A DNA stretch of 64,000 nt from Variovorax sp. PAMC 28711 (GCF_001577265.1 NZ_CP014517.1:1913001-1977000), one strand, 5' to 3'; positions 43,110 through 52,754 are shown, numbered from the stretch's first letter. The notes: generated by a model from the sequence alone, not told the origin. A program made the numbers and translations.

Positions 43110-44297
43110 CTAGAGAAGACCGCGCTTCGCCAGGTTGCGCATGAGCGCCGAGATGCCGAAGCTCCAGCGCGGTGCCTGGTCGGCGTGCACCACGCGATTG
43201 ACCAGCGCGCCGAGCTCGGGCGCGAAGATCGTCACGCGGTCGTTCACCACGTGCGTGAAGCCCTGGCCGGGGCCGTGCCGGTCTTGCGTCGGCGCAAACA
43301 TCGTGCCGAGGAACAGCATCAGTCCGTCGGGATAGGCATGGTGCGGGCCGATCGCCTGCGCCACGAGGTCGAGCGGGTCGCGGCTGATCTTCGACAGCGA
43401 GCTGGACCCCTCCAACGTGAAGCCTTCCGGCCCCTCGACGCGCAGGCCGACGGTGATGCGCCGGACGTCGTCGATGCCGAAGCCGTCGTCGAACAGCCGG
43501 ATGAACGGCCCGATCGCGCAGGACGCGTTGTTGTCCTTCGCCTTGCCGAGCAGGAGCGCGCTGCGGCCTTCGAAGTCGCGCAGGTTCACGTCGTTGCCGA
43601 GCGCGGCGCCGAGCGTCTGACCGCGGCTGTTCACGGCCAGCACGACTTCGGGTTCGGGGTTGTTCCAGACCGAGCCCGAATGGATGCCGACATCGGCGCC
43701 GGTGCCGACCGCCGCCAGCACCGGCGCCTTGGTGAAGATCTCCGCGTCGGGCCCGATGCCGACCTCGAGGTACTGGGACCAGGCGCCTTGCGCGATCAGC
43801 AGTTCCTTCACCTTCGCGGCCTCGGGCGAGCCCGGCACGATGCCGGCGAGGTTGTCGCCGAGCACCTCGGTCAAGCCGGCGCGGATCGCGTCGGCGCGCG
43901 ACGCGTCGCCACGCGCCTGCTCTTCGATCACGCGTTCCAGCAGGCTGGCGATGAAGGTCACGCCGCTGGCTTTCACGGCTTGCAAGTCGCAGGGTGCGAG
44001 CAGCCAGGGCAGCGCGGTGTCGCGTGCGGATTCGTCGCCATTGGCGAGCATGGCGGCCAGGTCGGCGATGCGAGGGAGCTCGCCCGATTGCAGCGCATGG
44101 TGGACGGCGGCCGACGGAGACCCTTCGGCTTCGAGCAGGTCGCTCGCGGTCGGCGCGAGCGTCGACAGATCGTAGAGGCCGCCTTCGTGCACGGCGACGA
44201 GCGTCGGCCCCACATCGGGCTGCCAGAGGCGGCCGATCAGGGTGGCGCGTTCGGGGTCGCGGGGCAGGCTGGACGCGGGGGTGAGTTCAAGGGCCAT
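43110..44297 (-). CDS. Fumarylacetoacetate hydrolase (FAH)-family protein
   Basis: From the ATG at 44297 the product is 395 residues with a C-terminal FAH fold: metal-binding region EPEVVLAVNSRGQTLGAALGND, LGKAKDNNASCAIGPFIRLF, and FLGTMFAPTQDR. FAH enzymes cleave C-C bonds in acylpyruvates or hydrate/decarboxylate oxo-acids with a divalent metal. It is the last gene of the nicotinate operon, 38 bases after nicB. A step on the open-chain products after ring opening is inferred. The upstream extension of the frame runs antisense-like through nicB and is not real. Confidence 0.88.
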   Translation of the reverse strand: MALELTPASSLPRDPERATLIGRLWQPDVGPTLVAVHEGGLYDLSTLAPTASDLLEAEGSPSAAVHHALQSGELPRIADLAAMLANGDESARDTALPWLLAPCDLQAVKASGVTFIASLLERVIEEQARGDASRADAIRAGLTEVLGDNLAGIVPGSPEAAKVKELLIAQGAWSQYLEVGIGPDAEIFTKAPVLAAVGTGADVGIHSGSVWNNPEPEVVLAVNSRGQTLGAALGNDVNLRDFEGRSALLLGKAKDNNASCAIGPFIRLFDDGFGIDDVRRITVGLRVEGPEGFTLEGSSSLSKISRDPLDLVAQAIGPHHAYPDGLMLFLGTMFAPTQDRHGPGQGFTHVVNDRVTIFAPELGALVNRVVHADQAPRWSFGISALMRNLAKRGLL

Positions 44298-44335
44298 GGT
44301 GTGTTGTCTCCTGGCCCGATGGTAAAGACGAACGC

Positions 44336-47300
44336 TCAGTGCGGCTTGAGCGCCCGCACGCGCGCGACCTGCGCGGGCAGGTCGGCCCACGGCGCGGCTT
44401 GCGGCGCGAAGCGCGCGCGCATGTAGCCGGCGAGTTCGGCGACCTGCGCGTCGTCGAGCGACTCGCGGAACGCGGGCATGAAGCCGATGTCTTTCGTGGC
44501 CGGCTCGCGGATGCCGTCGAGGATGGTGCGCAGCAGGTTGTCGGGCCGGTCGCTCGTCAGGTTGCCGTTCAGCGCGAGCGGCGTGTTCACGCCGAGCAGC
44601 GTCGGGCCGGCGCCGTCGTGGTGACAGGCGGCGCACGCGCTGTCGAACATGCGCTGCGAGGGGCCGAGCAGCCGGCCCTTGCCGGCCGCGGCGGTCTGCA
44701 CGGCGAGTTGCGCGATGGCCGGCGCGTCTTTCGGCGCCGGGGTGAACGACGCGAGGTAGGTCGACATGGCGCGGATGTCGTCGTCGGGCACCTGCTGCAG
44801 TTCGCGCACCACCTCGGCCATCGGCCCGCCCGCGATGCCGTGGCGCGGCGAGTGACCGTTGCGCAGATACCGGTAGAGCGCGTCGGCGTCCCACGGCACG
44901 GCGGCCGTCGACAACGCGGTGAGCGCGGGCGCTTCCCACCCACCGGCGATGGCACCGGCGAGGAACGCGCTGCCGCCCTGCTCCGCGCCGAGCGCATTGC
45001 GCGGCGTGTGGCAGGCGCCGCAGTGGCCGAGGCCGTTCACGAGGTAGGCGCCGCGATTCCATTCGGCCGTTTGCGTCGCGACCGGCTGGTACGGCGCAGG
45101 GTCGTGGAACAGCGCGTTCCAGCCAGCCATGAGCGGACGCACGCTGAACGGAAAGGCGAGCGCGGACTTCGGCGTTTCCGCGCGCACTGCCGGCAGCGAT
45201 TGCAGGTAGGCGTAGAGCGCCTGGAGGTCGTCGTCGCTGGTCTTCGCGAACGCGGTGTACGGGAAGGCCGGATACAGGTGATGGCCGTCGCGCGAGACGC
45301 CTTCGCGCATCGCGCGTTGGAAGGCGCTGAACGACCAGGCGCCGAGGCCGGTGGCTGTATCGGGCGTGAGGTTGGTCGTGTAGAGCGTGCCGAAGGGTGT
45401 GTCCATCGCGCGGCCACCGGCGTTCGGCGTGCCGCCCGGCGCGGTGTGGCACACGGCGCAATCGCCGAGCGATGCAAGCACGCGACCGCGTTCGATGGTG
45501 GAGGCGCTGTAGACGGGCGCGCTGAGCGCCACGGGGGCGATCGATGCACGCCAGCCGAAGAGGCCGAGCACGACGCCGATGCCGCCGACGACGAGGGCTG
45601 CGCTCGTTGCCCACACTGTCTTGCGCCTTCCCCTCCCGGGGGAAGGTGGGGATGGGGGCACGATGGCGTCACTGTTCAACCGCCGCTCGCCCCCACCCCT
45701 GCCCTCCCCCGGGGGGGGAGGGAGAAAGTCCGGGTTCAACGCAGCGAAAACCTTCTCCGGCGTGAACGGCGGCTCCCGAAAACGCACGCCCGTCGCATCG
45801 AAGATCGCATTCGCGATCGCCGCCGTGCCGGGCACCGACGACGATTCGCCGGCCCCGAGCGGCGGCTCGCCGGGGCGCGCCATCTGCACCACCTCGATCA
45901 CCGGCACGTCACGGAATTGGAGGATCGGGTAGCCGCCCCATTCGGCGCTCGCGACCACGCCCGAGGGGCGCAGGCCCGGCAACCGTTCGCCAGCCTGCGG
46001 CGCCTCGGGCTGCTGTCGCGCGAAGCGCACTTCTTCCATGAGCGCGCGGCTGGTGGTCTGGATCACGTTGCCGTGGACCTGATGCTCGACGCCTGCCGGG
46101 TTCACCGTGAGGCCCGCGTCGTGGCCGACGACCACGCGGCGCACATGCACTTCGCCGGTGGTGCGGTTCACCTCCACGTCGGCCACCCACGCCGACCACG
46201 CCGCGCCGTAGCCGGGCCACTTGCTGTGCACGTAGCGTGCGTAGGCGAAGCCCTGGCCGAAGAGGATGTCGCCGCCCTGCCCGAGTCCGCCGTCCGCGTT
46301 TTCCTGCGGGCCGGTGCGCAGGCGCCAGCCGGCCTTCTGCGCCGTCGCCTGCACGAGGTCGATGGCGCGCGGATCGTTCAGGTAGCGCAGCCGGAACTGC
46401 ACCGGGTCGATGCCGGCGGCGGTCGCGAGCTCGTCGATGTACGACTCGTGCGCGAACGAGCTCGGCAACGCCGACACGCCGCGCAGCCACGAGGCGCGCA
46501 CGATCGGCGCCATGTCGTTGACCTTCACGCGCAGGTTGTCGACCGCGTAGGGCGGGCGCGCCGTGCGGTCGCCCATCTCGTAGGCGTGCGGCACGGCGTC
46601 GACGGTGCCGGTGAGCAGCAAGGCGAGCGTCGGCGCGCCATTCGACGGGTACGACGTTTCGAAGTCGTAGGCCGCGATGGCGCCGTTCGCATCGAGGCCG
46701 CCGTTCACCTCCATCAGCTGCGCGGCGCCCTTCGGGTCCCACGCGTTCTCCTGTTCGCGCGTGAGCTGCACGCGCACCGGCGCACCGACGGCACGCGCGA
46801 GCAGCGCCGCATCGGCCGCCACGTCGTCGGCGCCGTTGCGGCCGTAGCAACCAGCCGCTTCCATGCGCACCACGTCGACCGCGATGTCGTCGATCGCCAT
46901 GAGCCTGGCCAGATCGGCGCGCAGCACGTGCGGGTTCTGCGTGCCGGCCCACACGCGCAACTGCATCGCAGTGCCGTCCTGCGGTTGCCAGTCGGCCAGC
47001 GCACACGACGGCCCGATCGACGCGTGCATCTGGTAGGGCCACACGTACGTGCGCCGCATCGCCTGCGACGCGCCGGCGATGGCGGCGTCGGCGTCGCCCT
47101 CGTCGACCAGCAGGCGCTGCGTCGACGGGTGGTTGCGAATGGCCTGGGCCACGTTCGACACGTCCGGCATGCCCGGCCAGCTTTTCCAGATGACGCGCAG
47201 GTCGCGCAGCGCCTGCTCGGCATGCTCCTCGCGCTCGGCCACGATGCCGACGAAGTCGCGGATCACCACCACTTTGCGGATGCCGGGGATGTGCGCGATC

Positions 47301-47974
47301 GACGACGCGTCGACCGAATCGAGCGTGTTGCCGATGAAGTCGCCGTGGTCCGCGCCCGCGTACGGTGGCCGCACCACGCGGCCGTGCAGCATGCCGGGCA
47401 CGCGCATGTCGTGCACGAAGACGAGCTCGCCGGCGAGCTTGGCCGGGATGTCGACGCGCGGCTGCGAGGTGCCGACGACGCGGTAGTCGTCGGGATGTTT
47501 GACGGAGGTCCGCGCATCGAGCGGCAGCCGCACGCGCTGTTGCCGGAGCGCCTCCACGCCGCCATGCTCGCGCAACCACGCGGCGGCCTGCGCGGCCGCC
47601 AGGCGCAGCGGCTGCGCGTGGATCTGGAGCGACGCGCTCGCGATGGTGGCGCCCTGGTTCGGCGCACGCGCGGTGTCGCCGAGCACGACGGTCACGCGGT
47701 CGAGCGCGAGGTCGAGCTCTTCGGCCACGACCTGGCCCAGCGCGGTGCGGATGCCGGTGCCCAGGTCGACATGGCCATGCAGCGCGGTGACGCTGCCGTC
47801 GTCCCATACCGCGAGCAGCACCTCGTCGCCTTCGGCCGGATTGCCCGACACCAGCGCGGGCTGACCCTTGGCGGGCGGTGGCGCCGGTGGCGTCGGACGC
47901 ACCACGAGGAGCACGCCGCCGGCATTCAGGAAGCCGGCGCGCGACAGCGGCGGATGGGCACCGCGCGGCGTCAC
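44336..47974 (-). CDS. nicB: Nicotinate dehydrogenase large subunit, molybdopterin plus cytochrome c domains (NicB)
   Basis: The 1212-residue protein begins at a GTG whose last bases overlap the nicA stop (GTGA). The first 740 residues are an aldehyde oxidase/xanthine dehydrogenase-type molybdopterin subunit (GCYGRNGADDVAADAALLAR, GAGESSSVPGTAAIANAIFD). The last 430 carry three c-type heme sites: CAVCH, CGACH and CAACH. This architecture is NicB, which with NicA hydroxylates nicotinate to 6-hydroxynicotinate and passes electrons to cytochromes. A GC-rich inverted repeat is inserted in frame in the linker (residues about 750 to 783). A membrane segment (VWATSAALVVGGIGVVLGLF) precedes the heme part. 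Confidence 0.93.
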   Translation of the reverse strand: MTPRGAHPPLSRAGFLNAGGVLLVVRPTPPAPPPAKGQPALVSGNPAEGDEVLLAVWDDGSVTALHGHVDLGTGIRTALGQVVAEELDLALDRVTVVLGDTARAPNQGATIASASLQIHAQPLRLAAAQAAAWLREHGGVEALRQQRVRLPLDARTSVKHPDDYRVVGTSQPRVDIPAKLAGELVFVHDMRVPGMLHGRVVRPPYAGADHGDFIGNTLDSVDASSIAHIPGIRKVVVIRDFVGIVAEREEHAEQALRDLRVIWKSWPGMPDVSNVAQAIRNHPSTQRLLVDEGDADAAIAGASQAMRRTYVWPYQMHASIGPSCALADWQPQDGTAMQLRVWAGTQNPHVLRADLARLMAIDDIAVDVVRMEAAGCYGRNGADDVAADAALLARAVGAPVRVQLTREQENAWDPKGAAQLMEVNGGLDANGAIAAYDFETSYPSNGAPTLALLLTGTVDAVPHAYEMGDRTARPPYAVDNLRVKVNDMAPIVRASWLRGVSALPSSFAHESYIDELATAAGIDPVQFRLRYLNDPRAIDLVQATAQKAGWRLRTGPQENADGGLGQGGDILFGQGFAYARYVHSKWPGYGAAWSAWVADVEVNRTTGEVHVRRVVVGHDAGLTVNPAGVEHQVHGNVIQTTSRALMEEVRFARQQPEAPQAGERLPGLRPSGVVASAEWGGYPILQFRDVPVIEVVQMARPGEPPLGAGESSSVPGTAAIANAIFDATGVRFREPPFTPEKVFAALNPDFLPPPPGEGRGGGERRLNSDAIVPPSPPSPGRGRRKTVWATSAALVVGGIGVVLGLFGWRASIAPVALSAPVYSASTIERGRVLASLGDCAVCHTAPGGTPNAGGRAMDTPFGTLYTTNLTPDTATGLGAWSFSAFQRAMREGVSRDGHHLYPAFPYTAFAKTSDDDLQALYAYLQSLPAVRAETPKSALAFPFSVRPLMAGWNALFHDPAPYQPVATQTAEWNRGAYLVNGLGHCGACHTPRNALGAEQGGSAFLAGAIAGGWEAPALTALSTAAVPWDADALYRYLRNGHSPRHGIAGGPMAEVVRELQQVPDDDIRAMSTYLASFTPAPKDAPAIAQLAVQTAAAGKGRLLGPSQRMFDSACAACHHDGAGPTLLGVNTPLALNGNLTSDRPDNLLRTILDGIREPATKDIGFMPAFRESLDDAQVAELAGYMRARFAPQAAPWADLPAQVARVRALKPH
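45627..45728. repeat. GC-rich palindromic repeat inserted in the nicB linker
   Basis: Arms at 45627-45659 and 45689-45728 (CCTCCCGGGGGAAGG type) are near-complementary around a 29-base loop. Such GGGGGAGGG-type palindromes are typical interspersed elements of Comamonadaceae genomes, normally intergenic. Here it is translated in frame into a Pro/Gly/Arg-rich linker between the molybdopterin and cytochrome domains. Confidence 0.75.
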
Positions 47975-48444
47975 GACGGTGCGCCTCCGGCCATGCGCAG
48001 TGCCGCGCCCTGCACCGCGCGAACGATCTCGACGTGGGTGCCGCAGCGGCACAGGTTGCCCGAAAGTTCTTCACGAATGCGCTGCTCGCTCGGATGCGGT
48101 TCGCGCGCCAGCAAGGCAGCCGCCTGCATCACCATGCCATTGAGGCAATAGCCGCACTGCGCGGCCTGCGCGGCTTCGAAAGCCGCCTGCACCGGATGCC
48201 ACGCACCGCGCGAGCCGAGGCCTTCGAGCGTGGTGATCTCGCGGCCCGAAACGCCAAGCGCCGGGATCGCGCAGGAACGCGCCGCGACGCCGTCGACCAT
48301 CACCGTACAGGCCCCGCACTGGCCGAGTCCGCAGCCGTATTTGGGGCCGTTCAATCCGAGTTCGTTGCGCAGCAGGTGCAGCAGCGACGCCTCGCGCGAA
48401 GGCGCGAGTTCATGCGTGTGGCCGTTGACCCTGAACTGCGGCAA
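47971..48444 (-). CDS. nicA: Nicotinate dehydrogenase small [2Fe-2S] subunit (NicA)
   Basis: The 157-residue iron-sulfur subunit carries two [2Fe-2S] sites: plant-type YGCGLGQCGACTVMVDG with a fourth Cys in ARSCAIP, and the helical site CGYCLNGM with CRCG near the end. It transfers electrons from the molybdopterin site of NicB toward the heme domain. It starts 6 bases after the nicotinamidase stop and overlaps nicB. Confidence 0.95.
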   Translation of the reverse strand: MPQFRVNGHTHELAPSREASLLHLLRNELGLNGPKYGCGLGQCGACTVMVDGVAARSCAIPALGVSGREITTLEGLGSRGAWHPVQAAFEAAQAAQCGYCLNGMVMQAAALLAREPHPSEQRIREELSGNLCRCGTHVEIVRAVQGAALRMAGGAPS

Positions 48445-48450
48445 CGCGGA

Positions 48451-49164
48451 TCAAGCCGAGGCGATGTCGGACGACTGGATGCGCTTGACGCCCTTGGCCG
48501 CCATGTCTTTCCAGGCCTTGGCGACGGAGCCGTTCAGGTCGATGCCGCGCGTCGCGTCTTCGATCACGTAAGCCTCGAAGCCGGCCTTGCGCGCGTCCAT
48601 CGCGGTCCAGGCCACGCAGAAGTCGGTGGCCAGGCCGGTGACGAACACCGTCTTGATGCCGCGCGCCTTCAGGTAGCCGGCCAGGCCGGTCGCGGTCTTG
48701 TGGTCGGCTTCCTCGAAGGCCGAGTAGCTGTCCATGTCCTTGTGGAAACCCTTGCGGATGATGAGCTGCGCGGTCGGCACCTTGAGCGCCTTGCCGAGCT
48801 CGGCGTCTTCGGTGCCCTGCACGCAGTGGTCGGGCCAGAGCACCTGCGTGCCGTACTTGAGCTTCGTCGTCTCGAAAGGCTTCTTGCCGGTGTAGGTGGT
48901 GGCGAACGACGCGTGGCCTGCGGTGTGCCAGTCCTGCGTGACCACCACGTTCTCGAACATCGGCGCCAGCTGGTTGATGACCGGGATCACCGCATTGCCG
49001 TCCTTCACCGCCAGCGTGCCGCCGTCGAGAAAGCAGTTCTGCACATCGACCACGATCAGCGCGGCCTTGGCGCCGGGCTTGATCTTGCCGGCCGCAAAGA
49101 GCTGGGGCGCCATGGCGAAGAGGCCGAAGACGGTGCCAGCTTGAAGGATGGTTCTGCGTTTCAT
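48451..49164 (-). CDS. Exported nicotinamidase (isochorismatase fold)
   Basis: From the ATG at 49164 (GGAG 8 bases upstream) the product is 237 residues. It has a Tat-like signal (KRRTILQAG ... PQLFAAG) and a nicotinamidase domain: Asp in LIVVDVQNCF, metal-binding TQDWHTAGHASFA, Lys in IIRKGFHKDMDSYSAFEE and the catalytic Cys in VTGLATDFCVAWTA. It converts nicotinamide to nicotinate plus ammonia. Most nicotinamidases are cytoplasmic, so export is notable and fits uptake of the product by the ABC importer encoded next to it. Confidence 0.88.
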   Translation of the reverse strand: MKRRTILQAGTVFGLFAMAPQLFAAGKIKPGAKAALIVVDVQNCFLDGGTLAVKDGNAVIPVINQLAPMFENVVVTQDWHTAGHASFATTYTGKKPFETTKLKYGTQVLWPDHCVQGTEDAELGKALKVPTAQLIIRKGFHKDMDSYSAFEEADHKTATGLAGYLKARGIKTVFVTGLATDFCVAWTAMDARKAGFEAYVIEDATRGIDLNGSVAKAWKDMAAKGVKRIQSSDIASA

Positions 49165-49291
49165 GATGAAGCTCCTTGGTGGTGACAGTGGACTATTCCA
49201 GGAATGCCGCGGAACCGGCTTTGCCGGGCCGCCGGCGTTGCCCCCTGGAAGGGGGTTGGCGTAGCGACACGAAGTGCGCGAAGACTGGGGG

Positions 49292-50026
49292 TCATACCGA
49301 TAAGTAGGCGCGGCGCACTTCGTCGTTGGCAGCAAGTTCTTCCATCGACGCCTGGTAACGGATCTGGCCCTTCTCGAGCACATAGGCGCGATCGGACACC
49401 AGCTCCGCGAAGTGCATGTTCTGCTCGGAGAGCAGGATGCTCACGCCCTGCGCCTTGAGTTCGAGAATCATGTGGGCCATCTGCTCGACGATGACCGGCG
49501 CGACGCCTTCCGAAGGCTCGTCGAGCAGCACCAGGTAGGGGTTGCCCATCAGCGTGCGCGCGACGGTGAGCATCTGCTGCTCGCCGCCGCTCATGCGGCC
49601 ACCGGGTCGCTGCGGCATCTCGCCGAGGTTGGGGAAGAGCTTGAAGAGCTTGTCGGGCGTCCAAACGGGTGCGGCCGTGCCGTCGGTCCACTGGCGCGCG
49701 GCCTGCTTGCCGACTTCCAGGTTCTCCATCACCGTCAAGTCGGTGAACACGCGTCGGTCTTCGGGCACGAAGCCGAGGCCCAGACGCGCGGCCACGTGCG
49801 GCTCGCTTTTCGAAATGTCGTGACCGAGAAAGCTCACAGTGCCCTTGCGCTTGGTCAGCATGCCGATCAGCGCCTTGAGCGTGGTCGACTTGCCGGCGCC
49901 GTTGCGGCCCATCAGCGCCACGACCTCGCCGCGGCGCACTTCGAGGTCGACGTCATACAGGATCTGCGCGGCGCCGTACCAGGCGCACAGCGACTTGGCG
50001 GTCAGCAATGTCTCGTGTGTGCTCAT
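49292..50026 (-). CDS. Branched-chain-type ABC transporter ATPase (LivF-like)
   Basis: The 244-residue ATPase has Walker A GRNGAGKST, signature MSGGEQQM, Walker B LVLLDEPSEG and the LivF-typical FVPEDRRVF and LSEQNMHFA. The start overlaps the LivG-like stop (ATGA at 50026-50023). In this cluster the importer probably brings in nicotinate or nicotinamide or a related N-heterocycle; substrate is inferred. Confidence 0.92.
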   Translation of the reverse strand: MSTHETLLTAKSLCAWYGAAQILYDVDLEVRRGEVVALMGRNGAGKSTTLKALIGMLTKRKGTVSFLGHDISKSEPHVAARLGLGFVPEDRRVFTDLTVMENLEVGKQAARQWTDGTAAPVWTPDKLFKLFPNLGEMPQRPGGRMSGGEQQMLTVARTLMGNPYLVLLDEPSEGVAPVIVEQMAHMILELKAQGVSILLSEQNMHFAELVSDRAYVLEKGQIRYQASMEELAANDEVRRAYLSV

Positions 50027-50835
50027 GTGCCTGCTCCCACCGCCGCGTTCACTTCGGCGGCCTTCTCTGCGATCTTCTCGAAGGTCTTGCCGCTGCCGAA
50101 GTACACCTCCTGCACTTTCGGATGGTCGCGAATCTCGAGCGGCTTTCCTTGCGCGATGAGTCGCCCACGGGCCAGCACGATCATGCGGTCGGCATAGGCG
50201 AAGACCACGTCCATGCTGTGCTCGGTGAAGAGCACCGCGAGGCCGCGGCTGATCACCAGGTCCTTGGTGAGTGCCATGAGCGAGTTGCGCTCCTTCGGCG
50301 CCATGCCGGCGGTCGGCTCGTCCATCAGCAGCAGCTTGGGCGCGTTGGCCATCGCGATCGCGAGTTCGACGCGCTTGACGTCGCCGTACGCGAGCTCGCT
50401 GCAAGGCCGGTCGGCCTGCGCCTTCATGCCGACCTGGTCGAGCAATGCGATCGCTTCGTCGCGTTGGTGGTCGGCCGCACGGCGCCACATCGAGAACAGC
50501 TTGCCATCGTGCGACAGCATCGCCATCTGCACGTTCTCCACCACGGTGAGCGATGCGAAGGTCTCGGCGATCTGGAAGGTGCGACCGACACCCAGGCGCC
50601 AGATCGATCGCGGTTTCTGGCCGACGAGCTCGTGGCCGCCGAACAGGATCGAGCCCTGGTCGGCCTTGAGCTGGCCGTTGACCATGTTGAAGGTGGTCGA
50701 CTTGCCCGCGCCGTTGGGGCCGATCAATGCGAGCAGTTCACCCGCCTTGAGCTCGAAGCTGATGCCGTCGACGGCTTTCACGCCGCCGAACGATTTGCCG
50801 AGGTTGTCGACCTTGAGCAATGGGGCTGCGCTCAT
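50023..50835 (-). CDS. Branched-chain-type ABC transporter ATPase (LivG-like)
   Basis: The 270-residue ATPase has Walker A GPNGAGKST, a signature region degenerate for LivG (ELAYGDVKRVELA), Walker B LLLMDEPTAG and the H-loop TEHSMD. It overlaps both neighbours by four bases. The C-terminal tail (EKAAEVNAAVGAGT) is somewhat long. It pairs with the LivF-like protein on the fused permease. Confidence 0.92.
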   Translation of the reverse strand: MSAAPLLKVDNLGKSFGGVKAVDGISFELKAGELLALIGPNGAGKSTTFNMVNGQLKADQGSILFGGHELVGQKPRSIWRLGVGRTFQIAETFASLTVVENVQMAMLSHDGKLFSMWRRAADHQRDEAIALLDQVGMKAQADRPCSELAYGDVKRVELAIAMANAPKLLLMDEPTAGMAPKERNSLMALTKDLVISRGLAVLFTEHSMDVVFAYADRMIVLARGRLIAQGKPLEIRDHPKVQEVYFGSGKTFEKIAEKAAEVNAAVGAGT

Positions 50836-52727
50836 GCCTTGGCCTCCTTGCGTTTGAGTTTGTCGAACAGCTGCTTGGCGAAGCCGGCAATGCCCTGCGG
50901 AAACAGCAGCACCAGCAGCAGGATGATCGCGCCGAGCATCGCGCGCCAGTAGTCGGTGTTGCGCGCGACCGTGTCGTGCAGCCAGCTGAAGGTGACCGCG
51001 CCGACCACCGGGCCGGCCAGCGTCTGGATGCCGCCGAGCAGCACCATCACCAGGCCATCGACCGACTTGTCGACGCTCAGGCTTTCAGGCGAGATGCTGC
51101 CTTTCGAGAATGCGTAGAGCGAACCCGCGAGGCCGGCCGCCGCACCGGCGATGACGAAGGCCGTCCACTGCATGCGCTTGACGTCGATGCCGATCGCATC
51201 GGCGCGCAGCACCGAATCGCGGCCCGCGCGCAGCGCGTAGCCGAAGGGCGAGAACAGCACGCGGCGCAAGAGCAGGATGCCGGCCGCGACGAGCACCAGC
51301 GTGAGCCAGTAGTACATGCGCTTGTCCGACAGCCATTCCGAGGGCCAGACGCCGGTGAGGCCGTTGCTGCCGCCGGTGAACGAATCCCACTGGTACACGA
51401 CGGCCCAGGTGATCTGCGCGAAGGCCAGGGTGAGCATCGCGAGGTACACACCAGAGAGCCGCACCGCGAACCAGCCGTAGACCAGCGCGCCGAGGGCGGC
51501 GACCAGTGGCGCCAGGATCAGCGCGACTTCCATCGGCAGGCCGCTCGAGCGCACCAGCAGCGCGGCGCCATACGCACCCAGGCCGAAGTACGCCGCATGG
51601 CCGAACGAGTGCATGCCGGCCGGCCCCATGATGAAGTGCAGGCTGGCGGCGAACAGCGCGGCGATCAGCAGGTCGATCATCAGCACCGTCGTGTAGGGCG
51701 AGCTGGCCGTGAGCCACGGCATTGCCATCAGCACGAGGCCGAGCGCCCCCACGAGCCACAGGTAGCCCTTGCTCGCGCGGCGCAGCGGCTCTTCGGCCAT
51801 GCCGACGTAGCGGCTCGGCGCCTGCGGACGACCGAACAGGCCCCACGGCCGCCACACCAGCACGATCGCCATCACGACGAAGTCGGTGACCAGCGTGAGC
51901 TTGGAGAACGACACGCTGTAGCCCAGTATGTCGACCACGCCCAGCCAGATGCAGATCGCCTTGATCTGCGACAGCAGCAGCGCCGCCACGTAGGCCCCGG
52001 GGATCGACCCCATGCCGCCGACCACCACCACCACGAACGCGGCGCCGATGGTGTTGAGGTCGAGCGCCAGCGTGGCGGGTTCGCGCGGCAACTGCAAGGC
52101 ACCGCCGAGGCCGGCGAGCATCGCGCCGAGCGCGAACACCGCCGTGAAGAGCCAGGCCTGGTTCACGCCCAGCGCGCTGACCATCTCGCGGTCTTGCGTG
52201 GCGGCGCGCACCAGCGTGCCGAAGCGCGTGCGCGTGAGCAGCAGCCACATCAGGCCGAGCACGACCGGGCCGACGACGATGAGGAACAGGTCGTAGGTCG
52301 GGAACTGCCGGCCGAGAATTTCGACCGCGCCCGACAGGCCCGGCGCGCGGGGGCCGAGCAGTTCGTCGGGGCCCCAGACATAGAGCACCGCGTCCTTGAT
52401 AACGAGGACCAGTGCGAAGGTCGCCAGGAGCTGGAAGAGCTCCGGCGATTTGTAGATGCGGCGCAGCAGCACCATCTCGATCAGCGCGCCGAGCACGCCG
52501 ACCGACAGCGCCGCGATCACCAGCGCAGGCCAGAACCCGAGACCGGTGCCGAGCTTGTCGACCAGCGTGTAGGCGAGATAAATGCCGACCATGAAGAAGG
52601 AGCCGTGCGCAAAGTTGACGATGCGCGTGACGCCGAAGATCAGCGACAGGCCCGCCCCCACGAGGAACAGCGAAGAAGCCGACGACAGCCCGGTGAGGAA
52701 CTGCAGCAGCAAGGACGAGAGACTCAT
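50832..52727 (-). CDS. Fused LivH-LivM permease of a branched-chain-type ABC importer
   Basis: The 631-residue protein contains both permease halves in one chain: a LivH part (GAGLSLIFGVTRIVNFAHGS, residues 1 to about 290) and a LivM part (MGPAGMHSFGHAAYFGLGAY, about 300 to 620), each with 8 to 10 membrane helices and the EAA-like cytoplasmic loop. In most genomes these are two genes. The C-terminus overlaps the LivG-like start. The substrate is likely a nicotinate-pathway compound given the operon. Confidence 0.92.
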   Translation of the reverse strand: MSLSSLLLQFLTGLSSASSLFLVGAGLSLIFGVTRIVNFAHGSFFMVGIYLAYTLVDKLGTGLGFWPALVIAALSVGVLGALIEMVLLRRIYKSPELFQLLATFALVLVIKDAVLYVWGPDELLGPRAPGLSGAVEILGRQFPTYDLFLIVVGPVVLGLMWLLLTRTRFGTLVRAATQDREMVSALGVNQAWLFTAVFALGAMLAGLGGALQLPREPATLALDLNTIGAAFVVVVVGGMGSIPGAYVAALLLSQIKAICIWLGVVDILGYSVSFSKLTLVTDFVVMAIVLVWRPWGLFGRPQAPSRYVGMAEEPLRRASKGYLWLVGALGLVLMAMPWLTASSPYTTVLMIDLLIAALFAASLHFIMGPAGMHSFGHAAYFGLGAYGAALLVRSSGLPMEVALILAPLVAALGALVYGWFAVRLSGVYLAMLTLAFAQITWAVVYQWDSFTGGSNGLTGVWPSEWLSDKRMYYWLTLVLVAAGILLLRRVLFSPFGYALRAGRDSVLRADAIGIDVKRMQWTAFVIAGAAAGLAGSLYAFSKGSISPESLSVDKSVDGLVMVLLGGIQTLAGPVVGAVTFSWLHDTVARNTDYWRAMLGAIILLLVLLFPQGIAGFAKQLFDKLKRKEAKA

Positions 52728-52754
52728 GGGTGCAAGCGTTCCGAGTAAGAAAGG

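Noticed and set aside
44339..48151. 1270-codon open frame on the plus strand opposite nicB
   Set aside because: It is a GC-bias shadow: Arg/His/Ala/Val-rich with no domain, fully antisense to nicB, whose motifs (three CxxCH, molybdopterin) are unmistakable.
50820..52748. 642-codon plus-strand frame opposite the fused permease
   Set aside because: Low-complexity Gln/His/Arg/Glu translation antisense to a clear membrane permease; not a gene.
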